From contig OZ255625.1 of the NCBI GenBank assembly GCA_965276755.1, forward strand, positions 186,001-250,000: 64,000 nucleotides of DNA, written 5' to 3'. Source of the stretch: CAJCIS01 sp965276755. Its GTDB lineage: Bacteria; Pseudomonadota; Alphaproteobacteria; Acetobacterales; Acetobacteraceae. The notes below the pieces were generated by a model. That model was not told the DNA's origin and ran no database searches. It was given only the letters and a program-made list of their open reading frames with translations. Below are positions 43,150 through 51,429 of the stretch, in pieces. The stretch's first letter is position 1; every line of letters starts with the position of its first letter. The position numbers were made by a program, and so were the translations under genes.

Positions 43150-43623
43150 ATGCGGTCAGGCTTGCTGCGTGCGGGGAGCGTCGGAGCTTTTTCCCTTTGC
43201 ATATGCGCAATGACTTGTGCCTTGGCAAAGGCGGAGTTTCAATGGGTATCGATCAGGACCTTGCCCTATTTTGATCATGCGCGTGAACAGCTCCAGATAT
43301 TAGTCGACACCAATGGACATCGCAAGGCGAACCGGCTATGTGTCATTGGGCAGCGTGACGGTACATCCTCACAAGCCTATGTGTATTGGCCGTCTGAGAA
43401 CAAGCTGATCCTCTGGACGCCTGACGTGACCGACCCGGCGACGCTCGTTCATTCCCGGAGGTACCTCGATCTTAAACGCGATGTTGTCACAGGCGACGAT
43501 GTGCATGGCAGCACTTATCTTCTTTCGCAACATTTCGTAAACCAAACGCTGAGTGCCTGTGCGGAAAAGGGCGACTATTTCACAATTATCAAATCCGCAC
43601 AGAAGGGCGCTACTCATGGCTGA
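43150..43623 (+). CDS. Unknown secreted protein
   Basis: 157 aa from ATG 43150 (GTG 43141 and ATG 43111 are also in frame). Signal peptide ending ALAKA. Mature part is beta-rich, two cysteines (RLCVIG, LSACAE). Not recognised. Codon use is less GC-rich than the neighbours, and it overlaps the next gene by 8 bp, so the two form a unit likely acquired horizontally. Confidence 0.6.
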   Translation: MRSGLLRAGSVGAFSLCICAMTCALAKAEFQWVSIRTLPYFDHAREQLQILVDTNGHRKANRLCVIGQRDGTSSQAYVYWPSENKLILWTPDVTDPATLVHSRRYLDLKRDVVTGDDVHGSTYLLSQHFVNQTLSACAEKGDYFTIIKSAQKGATHG

Positions 43624-44212
43624 CCCAACGAAGAAACCTTTGCCGGCCCTCATTGCCCTTGATCCTGCCAATACAAATGCTGGTGCAATGGAAAGGCTTT
43701 TTGTTCTTGAGGCCTACACGCCTGGGAACCGCGGAAGCTACGTTGCGACCGAAAATCTTCCCGCGATGCGGTTGATGCGGCAGACAATCGAAAACAGGCT
43801 GCAATCCCCTACGGAATATGGTGCGAACGGTGCCACTACCGAGACAGACATTGTGGAACTGGGAAATCAGTTCGCTGGATTTGCCGCCTACCCGACCCTG
43901 AGCGCGCAAATGTCGGCTACACTTGCTGCGACGCTTCGCATTGCTAACGACACGCGGCATCCGCTCTCTGCGGACTACGCGCAGTTTGTGAATGACGCCA
44001 TCACGGCTGCCACCGAGCGCATTGTTCCAGCCACGGCGCGTTATCCGGAAGTGACGGCTTGGCGAACGCATGATTCTGGTTCGCCGGGACATCGCTTCAA
44101 GATGCTGGTGACGCTGAGCGGAAACACGTTCTATTCCACGATGCCTGTGCCTCCCATGCCACCGCGGCATGCCAAGCACCGCAGGCCTCGCGCCCATCCG
44201 GTGTCCCGATAA
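43616..44212 (+). CDS. Unknown cytoplasmic protein coupled to a secreted protein
   Basis: 198 aa, no signal peptide. ATG 43616 overlaps the previous stop. Helical middle (FAAYPTLSAQMSATLAATL) and a basic, His/Pro/Arg-rich tail (PRHAKHRRPRAHP). Not recognised. Lower GC than the surrounding genes suggests accessory origin. Confidence 0.6.
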   Translation: MADPTKKPLPALIALDPANTNAGAMERLFVLEAYTPGNRGSYVATENLPAMRLMRQTIENRLQSPTEYGANGATTETDIVELGNQFAGFAAYPTLSAQMSATLAATLRIANDTRHPLSADYAQFVNDAITAATERIVPATARYPEVTAWRTHDSGSPGHRFKMLVTLSGNTFYSTMPVPPMPPRHAKHRRPRAHPVSR

Positions 44213-44290
44213 GAGCAAGATGGGAGAAATGCACGCAGTTACGATGTTCATTAGAGAAGGATCGAACTATGACGAAGATGGAGATTTGAA

Positions 44291-44518
44291 TTGCCCGATG
44301 TCACGGCAAAGGCCGCGCTTGAGACCGGCCTGCTCACGCCGCAGGCGCTTGACCGGCTGCTGACCCAGGCGCTGGCACGCCGGGGGGCGGCCGACTCGCT
44401 GCGCTCGATTGCCGACGGTGTGGCTGTTGCGGGCGTAGAACCGCTGTCCATGGATGCCATTGATGCGGAGGTGAAAGCCGCGCGTGCCGAACGGCGGCAG
44501 CGTGCGGGCGGTCATTGA
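44291..44518 (+). CDS. Antitoxin-like protein of a broken PIN toxin-antitoxin pair
   Basis: 75 aa from TTG 44291 with GGAG 8 bp upstream. Helical, charged C-terminus (EVKAARAERRQRAGG) typical of antitoxins paired with PIN RNases. Its 3' end overlaps a PIN-domain reading frame by 17 bp. Antitoxin identity is inferred from that partner. Confidence 0.6.
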   Translation: MPDVTAKAALETGLLTPQALDRLLTQALARRGAADSLRSIADGVAVAGVEPLSMDAIDAEVKAARAERRQRAGGH

Positions 44519-44597
44519 CACCAACGTGCTGGTGTCGGGCCTGATCTGGCACGGCAAACCGCACGCGTTCATTGAGCGGAATCCAATGATAGCATAG
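44502..44597 (+). pseudogene. PIN-domain toxin, truncated remnant
   Basis: From GTG 44502 the frame reads VRAVIDTNVLVSGLIWHGKP, the exact start of PIN-family RNase toxins (first catalytic Asp in VIDTN), then ends after 31 codons at TAG 44595. The remaining about 100 residues with the other acidic residues are gone; a family-C repeat begins 29 bp later. Confidence 0.8.
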
Positions 44598-44625
44598 CGG
44601 TGTTGCTCAGTGAGCGCCGGGTAAA

Positions 44626-44674
44626 CAGACAAAAAGTTTTTGCTTTTTTTTCAAAAAAAAGTGCTTCCTTTTCC
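44626..44674. repeat. Family-C repeat
   Basis: AAAAAGTTTTTGCTTTTTTTTCAAAAAAAAGTGCTTCC, a variant with a weaker GC clamp. It lies between the PIN remnant and the MmcQ/YjbR stop; a bidirectional terminator role would fit. Confidence 0.8.
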
Positions 44675-45019
44675 CTAACCCTTACCGCGCGTCCGCCTAG
44701 GCGGCTGCACGAGTAGATCGGCCGCCGCCATGGCAAGCGCGCTGCGAGCCGTTGTGTCATCAGCATGCGCGAGCGAAAGGATAGTCGCACCGTTCTTGCC
44801 CCAGCCGCCTGGCACGGGGGAGAACATGGCGGGCTCGGCCGCGACCAGCATCTCAAGCTGCTCCAGGGTCAGTCGCAGCACGGCGCAGCCGGCGTTAGGG
44901 TAGCCGAGCGAGGCGAAGATGCGCTTGCCTACACGGAAATCTGGATGGCCCATATGCGCTTGTTCGACCGCGCCGGGGATAGACAAAGCCAGACCGCGGA
45001 AAATGTCGGGTGTGATCAA
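44675..45019 (-). CDS. MmcQ/YjbR family protein
   Basis: 114 aa. CyaY-like fold; signature FRGLALSIPGAVEQAHMGHPDFRVGKRIFASL and GWGKNGAT match the family, whose members have been described as DNA-binding but lack a firm function. Downstream of the NnrU-family gene on the same strand. Confidence 0.9.
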   Translation of the reverse strand: MITPDIFRGLALSIPGAVEQAHMGHPDFRVGKRIFASLGYPNAGCAVLRLTLEQLEMLVAAEPAMFSPVPGGWGKNGATILSLAHADDTTARSALAMAAADLLVQPPRRTRGKG

Positions 45020-45038
45020 GATGCACGCTTGCGGCGCA

Positions 45039-45746
45039 TCAAGGATGGCCGATCCAGCGCCATGGGCCGGCTACAGGGCCGCCGAAAATCGGATGCGCGA
45101 AGGTGGCGATCAGCCAGATGGCCACACCGCCGGCGACGATAACGACCTGCGGCACGGCGGGCCGCCATCCATTGCGTCCGGTCATCTGCGCGCCGAAGGG
45201 CCAGAAGGAAGTTTTCGCCTGCCAGCCCTGCCACGTGGCACCCAGCAGCCGCGCCTTCTTGCCGTCCTGTGCGCGGGCGCCTAAAAACGCGAGAATGCCG
45301 ATGGCGGCTGAAACAATTAGGTTCGCCGCACTGCCCCACAGCACGACATGCACGATCGCCCACAGCGTAAACGCCCACATCATCGGGTGACGCGTAATCG
45401 CCAGCACGCCCCGCGGCGTCGCGGGAATGTTGGGCCGCAGCGTGGGATCGACCAGCGCAGGATTGCCGACCAGCGAGCCGGCGAGAAGGATTGCGGCCAG
45501 CAGCATCACCAGGGTTGCGAGATCCCACACGCCTGGGCTTGCGACCCACCAGAGCGGCGTGGGCGGTGCGGCGATGGCGGCAAGCACGAACCAGGTTAGC
45601 GTGATGGCCGCGACGATGGAGTAGAGGATTGTGAAGCGCGTCTCGCCGAGCCGAGCTGTCAGCCGCGGGCGCAGTGGGTGGGAGAGGGCGAAATGGCTGC
45701 CGACGAAAGCGATGCTGCCGGCGAGGAGATTGGGGAGGCTGTGCAT
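45039..45746 (-). CDS. NnrU-family membrane protein
   Basis: 235 aa, six membrane helices. NnrU was named for nitrite/NO reductase regulation, but the family is related to isoprenylcysteine methyltransferase-like and plant beta-carotene isomerase proteins. Signature GSHFALSHPLRPRLTARLGE at the start, then ITRHPMMWAFTLWAIVH. ATG 45746 chosen over a longer, unconserved frame. Gene context gives no nitrogen-oxide link. Confidence 0.88.
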   Translation of the reverse strand: MHSLPNLLAGSIAFVGSHFALSHPLRPRLTARLGETRFTILYSIVAAITLTWFVLAAIAAPPTPLWWVASPGVWDLATLVMLLAAILLAGSLVGNPALVDPTLRPNIPATPRGVLAITRHPMMWAFTLWAIVHVVLWGSAANLIVSAAIGILAFLGARAQDGKKARLLGATWQGWQAKTSFWPFGAQMTGRNGWRPAVPQVVIVAGGVAIWLIATFAHPIFGGPVAGPWRWIGHP

Positions 45747-45901
45747 GTCAGGCTCGCATCGCCTCGACGGGTAGGTTCGAGCAGCGGAGCTTGCGTCCGA
45801 GCTTGCCGCGTGTAGCAGGACCGGCATCGGCGTCAACCACGTCCGATGTCGAGGTTGTATTCCTTCTGGTTTAGGATTGCTTCGCAGGCTATACTAGCCC
45901 G

Positions 45902-46093
45902 ATGGACATAGCAGACCGACGTGCCAGCGAGGACCAGCCACGGCATCTCAGCGGGGCGGCTACTGTCGCGCGCCTTGACGAGGCCGAGGCTGACGAGGCG
46001 AAGGGTCGTTTTGTTGACGGCTCGGCGCTTGTTCGTCACATGCGCCGCCGGGCTGACGAGCTGGAGGCAGCCATCAAGCGTCGCAGCGCTTGA
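45902..46093 (+). CDS. Small charged protein, possible orphan antitoxin
   Basis: 63 aa: acidic N-terminal half and a basic helical end (RRRADELEAAIKRRSA). Length and layout resemble antitoxins, but there is no recognised motif and no intact toxin next to it. The opposite-strand frame over this region is likely a shadow. Confidence 0.45.
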   Translation: MDIADRRASEDQPRHLSGAATVARLDEAEADEAKGRFVDGSALVRHMRRRADELEAAIKRRSA

Positions 46094-46251
46094 TCGCGCC
46101 AATCACCGCAAGAGCGGCGCGCGATGCTGCGGTACGCGCGAAGGTTACGCTGTTCATTTTGAGATGATGGCCGTAGATAAGGACCCTTCCCGATTTGTGG
46201 CCGAGGGGCCTATTGCGCTTCTGTACTAGATCTACTTCATTAATAGTAACC

Positions 46252-46440
46252 CTAGCTTTTACGTGTCGAGATTGTATAGGTTGCTAAGCCGAATATTATT
46301 AGCAACCATATAAAGCTTGGTATGTCAAGAAAGGTTGGCTTCCACCAAACTCCAGTTTCGTAGAACGCAGCTATGGGCCTCGCGAGTATTATTAGTGGAA
46401 CTGTAGCCCATGCGAGCTTTAGAGCGAGGGGCCGGCCCAT
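46252..46440 (-). CDS. Two-helix membrane protein coupled to the upstream unknown protein
   Basis: 62 aa: two hydrophobic helices (LAWATVPLIILARPIAAFY, then FIWLLIIFGLATYTI). The ATG at 46440 shares its A with the TAA stop of the upstream gene (TAATG), so it is translationally coupled. Small two-helix partners directly behind a large secreted-type protein are often immunity proteins, but no family is recognised. Confidence 0.65.
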   Translation of the reverse strand: MGRPLALKLAWATVPLIILARPIAAFYETGVWWKPTFLDIPSFIWLLIIFGLATYTISTRKS

Positions 46441-47627
46441 TATACATGGGCCGTGTGAAAGCCAAACATCAGCAGGTGTTCGTAACCCGCCGAGCCCGAT
46501 GGTTGCAGAAAGGCGGGTGCCGGTATCTCTGTGACATGAATGACGGCGTCCAAGACGTGTGTCATAGAGCCAAAAGCCGGCTTCCAATCACTGCCGGTCA
46601 GCCGCTGTAAGGTAGGTATGGACGCGGCATCCGCACCGGTGGCGGAGTAAAAGCTCGCTGCGACGGTCCCAGCTGTGGTACCACCAATCGCCTGCATTCT
46701 CGGAACAGATACGCCAGCGCTTACATTTTTGACAATCGCTTGAGAAAGATCAGCAACCACATGCGGCGTATATTTATCGCCGCCCCCGTCATATACTATT
46801 TGGTCTTGTGTATGGTCATTCTGACCTTCAGTTTCAGTCACCCAACCATTATTATCCCAACTGGCGCTGCTGTCGCCTGGGCCAGCCCAATCGGAGTTTT
46901 GGGCGCTATCCGACGCCGTCACGTTACCGCCGCCGCTGTCTGCGTCAAAATCATGGCCGGCTAGAGCCATATTGCTTAGGTACATTCCGTCGCTGAATTG
47001 TTGCTCGCGGTTATAGTCCGAGCTTGTGTAGGAATTCTCCCAATCTTGAACGGCTTGCCCAACGTCATCATGGGCTGCCATGATGGCAAATGCGCAGCCG
47101 AGAACGCCTATCCATCCGCCTGTACCGATACTTATTGCACACGTTCCCGCTAGGCCCATCATTCCGATTGAGGTACCGAAGGAGCCATATTCCTTGTGCG
47201 ACATTGGGACAAAGCCGATGCCCTGGATGTTCTCGCCGCCGACACCGTTTACATACGTGTACGGAACAGGGTTACCGCCGGGTTGCTCTGAGGCGTATCC
47301 TGCAGGTGGACCGTTTGTCCAAGTTGCTTGCGCAATATATATGCCGTATTGTTGATTATCTTCAAGCCACTGTATTGTAAACGGTCCCCACTGCTGTGAC
47401 CCTGAATCGAAATGAGCATTAGCCTGTTCTTGGGCGGTTGGCGTGTAGCCCGCATAGGGGCCGAATGGATTTGACAAAGAATTAACCGCGGCAAGACCGG
47501 GCGAAAGGCCATTGGCTGAAACCAAGGCCGACAACGCTGAAGGATCAAACGTGGGGTAACCTGCGAGACCCGGCGCGCTTGCGTTTTCGGAATTATAGTT
47601 GGCGTGTATCTTTCCCATTTTTGCCAT
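46440..47627 (-). CDS. Unknown Gly/Ser/Asn-rich protein, possible exported effector
   Basis: 395 aa. Start ATG 47627 is supported by a strong GGGAGG 9 bp upstream. N-terminal about 110 residues are Pro/Gly/Asn-rich without a Sec signal; residues about 145-185 form a Gly-rich hydrophobic hairpin (GTSIGMMGLAGTCAISIGTGGWIGVLG, split here by description: two Cys, many Gly); 200-290 is acidic, Asp/Ser/Gly/Asn-rich. Not recognised. Composition is distinctly less GC-rich than neighbours. The Gly-rich double hydrophobic segment recalls bacteriocin-type leaders and pore-forming parts, hence the toxin/immunity hypothesis with the coupled two-helix protein. Confidence 0.6.
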   Translation of the reverse strand: MAKMGKIHANYNSENASAPGLAGYPTFDPSALSALVSANGLSPGLAAVNSLSNPFGPYAGYTPTAQEQANAHFDSGSQQWGPFTIQWLEDNQQYGIYIAQATWTNGPPAGYASEQPGGNPVPYTYVNGVGGENIQGIGFVPMSHKEYGSFGTSIGMMGLAGTCAISIGTGGWIGVLGCAFAIMAAHDDVGQAVQDWENSYTSSDYNREQQFSDGMYLSNMALAGHDFDADSGGGNVTASDSAQNSDWAGPGDSSASWDNNGWVTETEGQNDHTQDQIVYDGGGDKYTPHVVADLSQAIVKNVSAGVSVPRMQAIGGTTAGTVAASFYSATGADAASIPTLQRLTGSDWKPAFGSMTHVLDAVIHVTEIPAPAFLQPSGSAGYEHLLMFGFHTAHV

Positions 47628-47809
47628 TGTGGAGACCTCCCCAAAAGGCCGGAACCCCATCCGGTCACCTAATCGTTGCACGTATGGCCTCGGCTAACAA
47701 GATGGCCCGGAGCGTCTGGGCCTGGATGGGAGCAAGGCTTGCGAGTGCAACGCTTCGTATTATGTCCACCCCCTAGGCAAGCCTCCCCTCATCGCTATCC
47801 TCCGCGCTC
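47628..47809. other. Divergent region upstream of bch genes
   Basis: 182 bp between the unknown gene (minus) and bchI (plus). It should contain the bch promoter. I searched for the PpsR/CrtJ palindrome TGT-N12-ACA and found none convincing; TATTAT at 47757-47762 is a possible -10. Confidence 0.35.
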
Positions 47810-48823
47810 ATGCCTTTCCCCTTCTCGGCGATCGTCGCCCAAGACGAAATGAAGCGCGCGATTTTGATTGCCGCTATAGAGCCGACCATCGGCGGCGTGC
47901 TGGTCTTCGGCGATCGCGGCACCGGCAAATCCACCGCCATTCGCGCCCTGGCCGCGTTGCTGCCGCCGATGCAGATTGTCGCCGGCTGCCCGTATAATTG
48001 CGACCCGGCCGAGCATTTCGCGCGTTGCACGGTGGGCTGCCCGGCGCATCTGGAGGGGGCGGCATCCAGGACCGTGCCCGTGCCTGTAGTCGATCTGCCG
48101 CTGGGTGCCACCGAAGACCGAGTGGTCGGCGCGCTTGATCTGGAGCGCGCGCTGACCGCGGGCGAGAAGGCGTACGAGCCGGGGCTGCTGGCGCGGGCCA
48201 ATCGCGGATTCCTCTATATCGACGAGGCCAACCTGCTGGAGGACCATCTGGTCGACCTGCTGCTCGATGTGGCGGCCAGCGGCGAGAATGTGGTGGAGCG
48301 CGAGGGCATCAGCATCCGCCACCAGGCGCGTTTCGTGCTGGTGGGCAGCGGCAACCCGGAGGAGGGGGAGTTGCGGCCGCAATTGCTCGACCGGTTCGGC
48401 CTGTCGGTGGAGGTGAGCACACCGGCCGATATTCCGACGCGCGTGGAGATCGTGCGGCGGCGCGACGCTTATGACCGTGATCCGGCCGCGTTCGTGGCGC
48501 GGTTTGCCGATGAGGATGCCGCGGTTCGCGAGCGGCTGCTGAGCGCGCGCGGGCGGCTGCGGGAGGTGGCCGTGCCGGAGGCGGCGCTGACGCGCGCGGC
48601 CACGCTGTGCCAGGCGCTGGGCACGGACGGTCTGCGCGGCGAGCTGACCCTGATCCGCGCCGCGCGGGCGTTGGCGGCGTTGGAGGGCGCCGATGAGCTG
48701 GGGGATGCGCAGTTGATGGCCGTCGCGCCCTCTGCGCTGCGGCATAGGCTGCGGCGCAATCCGCTGGATGATGCGGGCAGTTCGGCGCGTGTGGAGCGGG
48801 CGCTGGGCGAGGTGTTTGCGTGA
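47810..48823 (+). CDS. bchI: Magnesium chelatase subunit I
   Basis: 337 aa AAA+ ATPase that, as a hexamer with BchD, drives BchH-mediated metal insertion into protoporphyrin IX. Starts MPFPFSAIVAQDEMK; Walker A GDRGTGKST at 34-42, insertion region with CPYNCDP, VVDLPLGATEDRVVG, Walker B FLYIDEANLL and sensor GSGNPEEGELRPQLLDRFGL. First gene of bchI-bchD-bchO-crtI-crtB; stop overlaps bchD GTG. Confidence 0.97.
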   Translation: MPFPFSAIVAQDEMKRAILIAAIEPTIGGVLVFGDRGTGKSTAIRALAALLPPMQIVAGCPYNCDPAEHFARCTVGCPAHLEGAASRTVPVPVVDLPLGATEDRVVGALDLERALTAGEKAYEPGLLARANRGFLYIDEANLLEDHLVDLLLDVAASGENVVEREGISIRHQARFVLVGSGNPEEGELRPQLLDRFGLSVEVSTPADIPTRVEIVRRRDAYDRDPAAFVARFADEDAAVRERLLSARGRLREVAVPEAALTRAATLCQALGTDGLRGELTLIRAARALAALEGADELGDAQLMAVAPSALRHRLRRNPLDDAGSSARVERALGEVFA

Positions 48824-50499
48824 ACGATACGTCCTGGGCGGCCGCATTGCTGGCGGTGGATCCGGGGCTCGGCGCGACGTGGCGCGGCGCGCCGGGGCTG
48901 GCGCGGACGGCGTTTCTGGATGCCGTGCAAGCGGGGCTGCCCGAGAGCGCGCCTTTTCGCAAGATGCCGTCGGGCATTAGCGACGATCGGCTGCTGGGGG
49001 GGCTTGACCTGGCGGGCACGCTGGCAGCGGGGCGACGTGTGGCCGAGCGGGGTCTGCTGGCGGCGTGCGATGGCGGCGTGGTGGTCGTGGCGATGGCCGA
49101 GCGGCTGGAGCCTGGCGTGGCTGCACGGCTGACTGCGGTTATGGATGCGGGTGTGGTTTGTGCGGAGCGGGATGGCTTGTCCTGCCAGGACGCGGCCGTG
49201 TTCGGCGTGATTGCGCTGGATGAAGGGATCGAGGAGGCGGCGCCGGCCGGGCTTGCGGACCGGCTGGCTTTCCTGTGTGCGGGCGAGGAGATGGCGGAGG
49301 CTGTCGATGCGGCGCGTGTCGCGGCCGCGCGCGCGCGGCTGCACTGTGTGAAGGGTGGAGCGGACGACGCGGAGGCGTTGGTGGTGGCGTGCGCGCGGCT
49401 GGGGATAGCGTCCTTGCGGGCGCCGTTGCTGGCTTGGCGCGCGGCACGGGCGGCTGCGGCGTTGGCGGGGCGCGAGGTGGTGCAGGCCGAGGATCTGGAG
49501 GTGGCGGCGCGTCTGGTTCTGGCTCCGCGCGCGACCATGGTACCGGGTGAGGCGCCCGAGCCTCCGCCATCGGAGGACACTCCCGAGGAGGGTCCGCAGG
49601 AGGAGCAGACAGGGCGGCTCGCCGATACCGTGCTGGACGCCGCGCGCGCGGCGCTGCCCGCGGATTTACTGGCCGGGTTGGCGCGCGGGGCGGCGATGAA
49701 GGCTCGGGCGGGAGGGAGCGCGGGCGCGGTGCGGCGTAATGCGCAGCGTGGGGTGACGGTGGGGGTGCGGCTGGGCGAGCCTCGCGGTGGGGCGCGGCTG
49801 CATTTGCTGGCGACGCTGCGGGCCGCGGCACCTTGGCAAAAGTTGCGCGCTGCGCAGGGGCAGAGGGTGCGCGGGGCGGAGGCGGGGCGGATCGCGGTGC
49901 GGCGCAGCGATTTCCGGCTGCGGCGGTTTCGTCAGGCGACTCGGACGACGACGATCTTTGTGGTGGATGCCTCGGGTTCGGCGGCGGTGCATCGGCTGGC
50001 GGAGGCCAAGGGGGCGGTGGAGCTGCTGCTGGCCGAGTGCTACGTGCGGCGAGACCGGGTAGCGTTGCTGTCGATGCGAGGGGCGGGCGCGGAGGTGCTG
50101 TTGCCGCCGACCTCGTCTTTGGCGCGGGCCAAGCGGTCCCTGGCGGGGATGCCCGGTGGGGGCGGTACGCCGCTGGCGGCAGGGTTTGTCGCGGCGATGG
50201 TGCTGGCTGATGGGGTGCGGCGCGGCGGGCAGACGCCGGTGGGCGTGTTTTTGACCGATGGGCGGCCGAACGTGGCGTTGGATGGCGGGCATGGGCGAGC
50301 GGCGGCGGAGGCTGACGCGCTGACCGTGGCGCGGGCGTGGCGGTCGGCTGGGCATGCGGCGTTGCTGGTCGATATGGCGGTGCGGCCGCATCCGTTTGCG
50401 CGCGGCTTGGCCGAGGCGGCGGGGGCGAGGTATTTGGCGCTGCCGGCGGCGGGGTCGGGGGCGCTGGAGGCGGCAGTGCGGCAAGCGGCGGGCGGCTGA
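48820..50499 (+). CDS. bchD: Magnesium chelatase subunit D
   Basis: 559 aa. N-terminal degenerate AAA+ domain (LLGGLDLAGTLAAGRRV), an acidic/Pro-rich linker at about 245-270 (EAPEPPPSEDTPEEGPQEE) and a C-terminal integrin-I (VWA) domain with MIDAS DASGSAA and GGGTPLAAG. It acts as platform for BchI and contact for BchH. GTG start in GTGA overlap with bchI; last base of its stop is the first base of bchO's ATG. Confidence 0.96.
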   Translation: MNDTSWAAALLAVDPGLGATWRGAPGLARTAFLDAVQAGLPESAPFRKMPSGISDDRLLGGLDLAGTLAAGRRVAERGLLAACDGGVVVVAMAERLEPGVAARLTAVMDAGVVCAERDGLSCQDAAVFGVIALDEGIEEAAPAGLADRLAFLCAGEEMAEAVDAARVAAARARLHCVKGGADDAEALVVACARLGIASLRAPLLAWRAARAAAALAGREVVQAEDLEVAARLVLAPRATMVPGEAPEPPPSEDTPEEGPQEEQTGRLADTVLDAARAALPADLLAGLARGAAMKARAGGSAGAVRRNAQRGVTVGVRLGEPRGGARLHLLATLRAAAPWQKLRAAQGQRVRGAEAGRIAVRRSDFRLRRFRQATRTTTIFVVDASGSAAVHRLAEAKGAVELLLAECYVRRDRVALLSMRGAGAEVLLPPTSSLARAKRSLAGMPGGGGTPLAAGFVAAMVLADGVRRGGQTPVGVFLTDGRPNVALDGGHGRAAAEADALTVARAWRSAGHAALLVDMAVRPHPFARGLAEAAGARYLALPAAGSGALEAAVRQAAGG

Positions 50500-51407
50500 T
50501 GGATTGGGCAAAGCAGGGCGTGGACTGGCCGCATCGGGAGGCGAGTTCGTTCGTGCGGCGGGGCGCGTTGCATTGGCATGTTCAGCGTATGGGCGTCGGT
50601 CCGGTGGTGTTGCTGGCGCATGGGACAGGGTCGGCCACGCATTCCTGGCGGGGGCTGATGCCGGCGCTGGCGCGCGATTTCGAGGTGATTGGGGTGGATC
50701 TGCCTGGGCATGGGTTTACCGCGGCGCCGCCGTCTTACCGCATGACGCTGCCTGATATGGCGGGCGCGCTGGGCGATTTGGTGGCGGGGCTGGGGGTGGT
50801 GCCGGCGATGCTGGTGGGGCACTCGGCGGGGGCGGCGATTGTGGCGCGGATGGCCCTGGATGGGGCGCCGAGCAGCGCGCCCGTGGTGGCGTTGAATGGG
50901 GCGTTGTTGCCGTTGCCTGGGGTGCATGGGCAGTTTTTTGGTTCGATTGCGCGGGTGGTGGCGATGATGCCGCTGGTGCCGTGGTTTTTTTCATGGCGAG
51001 CGCAGGACAGAGCGGCGGTTGAGAAGGTGATTGCCGGGACGGGGAGCACGCTGGATGAGCAGGGGATTGAGCTTTATGCGCGCTTGATGCGGGATTCGGG
51101 GCATGTGGGGAATGTGTTGTCGATGATGTCCAACTGGGAGCTGGACGGGCTTGCGCGGGATTTGCCCAAATTGAGGTCCAGGTTGGTTCTGGTGGCGGCG
51201 GAGGGAGATCGGGCGGTGCCGGTGCGTGTGGCGCGCAAGGTTGAGACGCTGGTGCCCGGGTGCCGGGTAATTGTGCAGAAGGGGCTTGGGCATTTGTCCC
51301 ACGAGGAGGCGCCAGAGGAGACGGCCAAGCTCTTGCGAGGGATTCTAAAAGATGACGGGGGGTCTGGGGGGACCGGCTCGGTCCACCCAGCCTTTTCTTT
51401 TCTGTAA
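50499..51407 (+). CDS. bchO: BchO-type alpha/beta hydrolase with repeat-derived C-terminus
   Basis: 302 aa. Putative accessory of magnesium chelation, always near bchID. Alpha/beta fold: LLAHGTGSATHSWR oxyanion region, nucleophile elbow GHSAGAA (Ser), acidic residue in AEGDRAVPV, His in GLGHLSHEE. The family ends at about LLRGIL; the following KDDGGSGGTGSVHPAF is a family-B element read in frame. Start shares one base with the bchD stop. Confidence 0.9.
   Translation: MDWAKQGVDWPHREASSFVRRGALHWHVQRMGVGPVVLLAHGTGSATHSWRGLMPALARDFEVIGVDLPGHGFTAAPPSYRMTLPDMAGALGDLVAGLGVVPAMLVGHSAGAAIVARMALDGAPSSAPVVALNGALLPLPGVHGQFFGSIARVVAMMPLVPWFFSWRAQDRAAVEKVIAGTGSTLDEQGIELYARLMRDSGHVGNVLSMMSNWELDGLARDLPKLRSRLVLVAAEGDRAVPVRVARKVETLVPGCRVIVQKGLGHLSHEEAPEETAKLLRGILKDDGGSGGTGSVHPAFSFL
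51353..51397. repeat. Family-B repeat over the 3' end of bchO
   Basis: GACGGGGGGTCTGGGGGG then core ACCG-GCT-CGGT, in which the stem sequence differs from GATG/CATC at paired positions. It separates bchO from crtI within the photosynthesis operon. Confidence 0.87.
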
Positions 51408-51429
51408 ACCTAACCTTACACTGCGGTTC

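Noticed and set aside
40720..44615. Shared GAGCGCCGGGT segment at 40724 and 44609
   Set aside because: Only about 11-14 bp of similarity with no flanking homology; may be coincidence.
45833..46102. Minus-strand 89-codon frame over the small charged gene
   Set aside because: Codon third-position bias favours the plus-strand gene; no ribosome site on the minus strand.
46081..46229. Possible toxin remnant after the small charged gene
   Set aside because: Open frame without start codon in context and without any recognisable motif.
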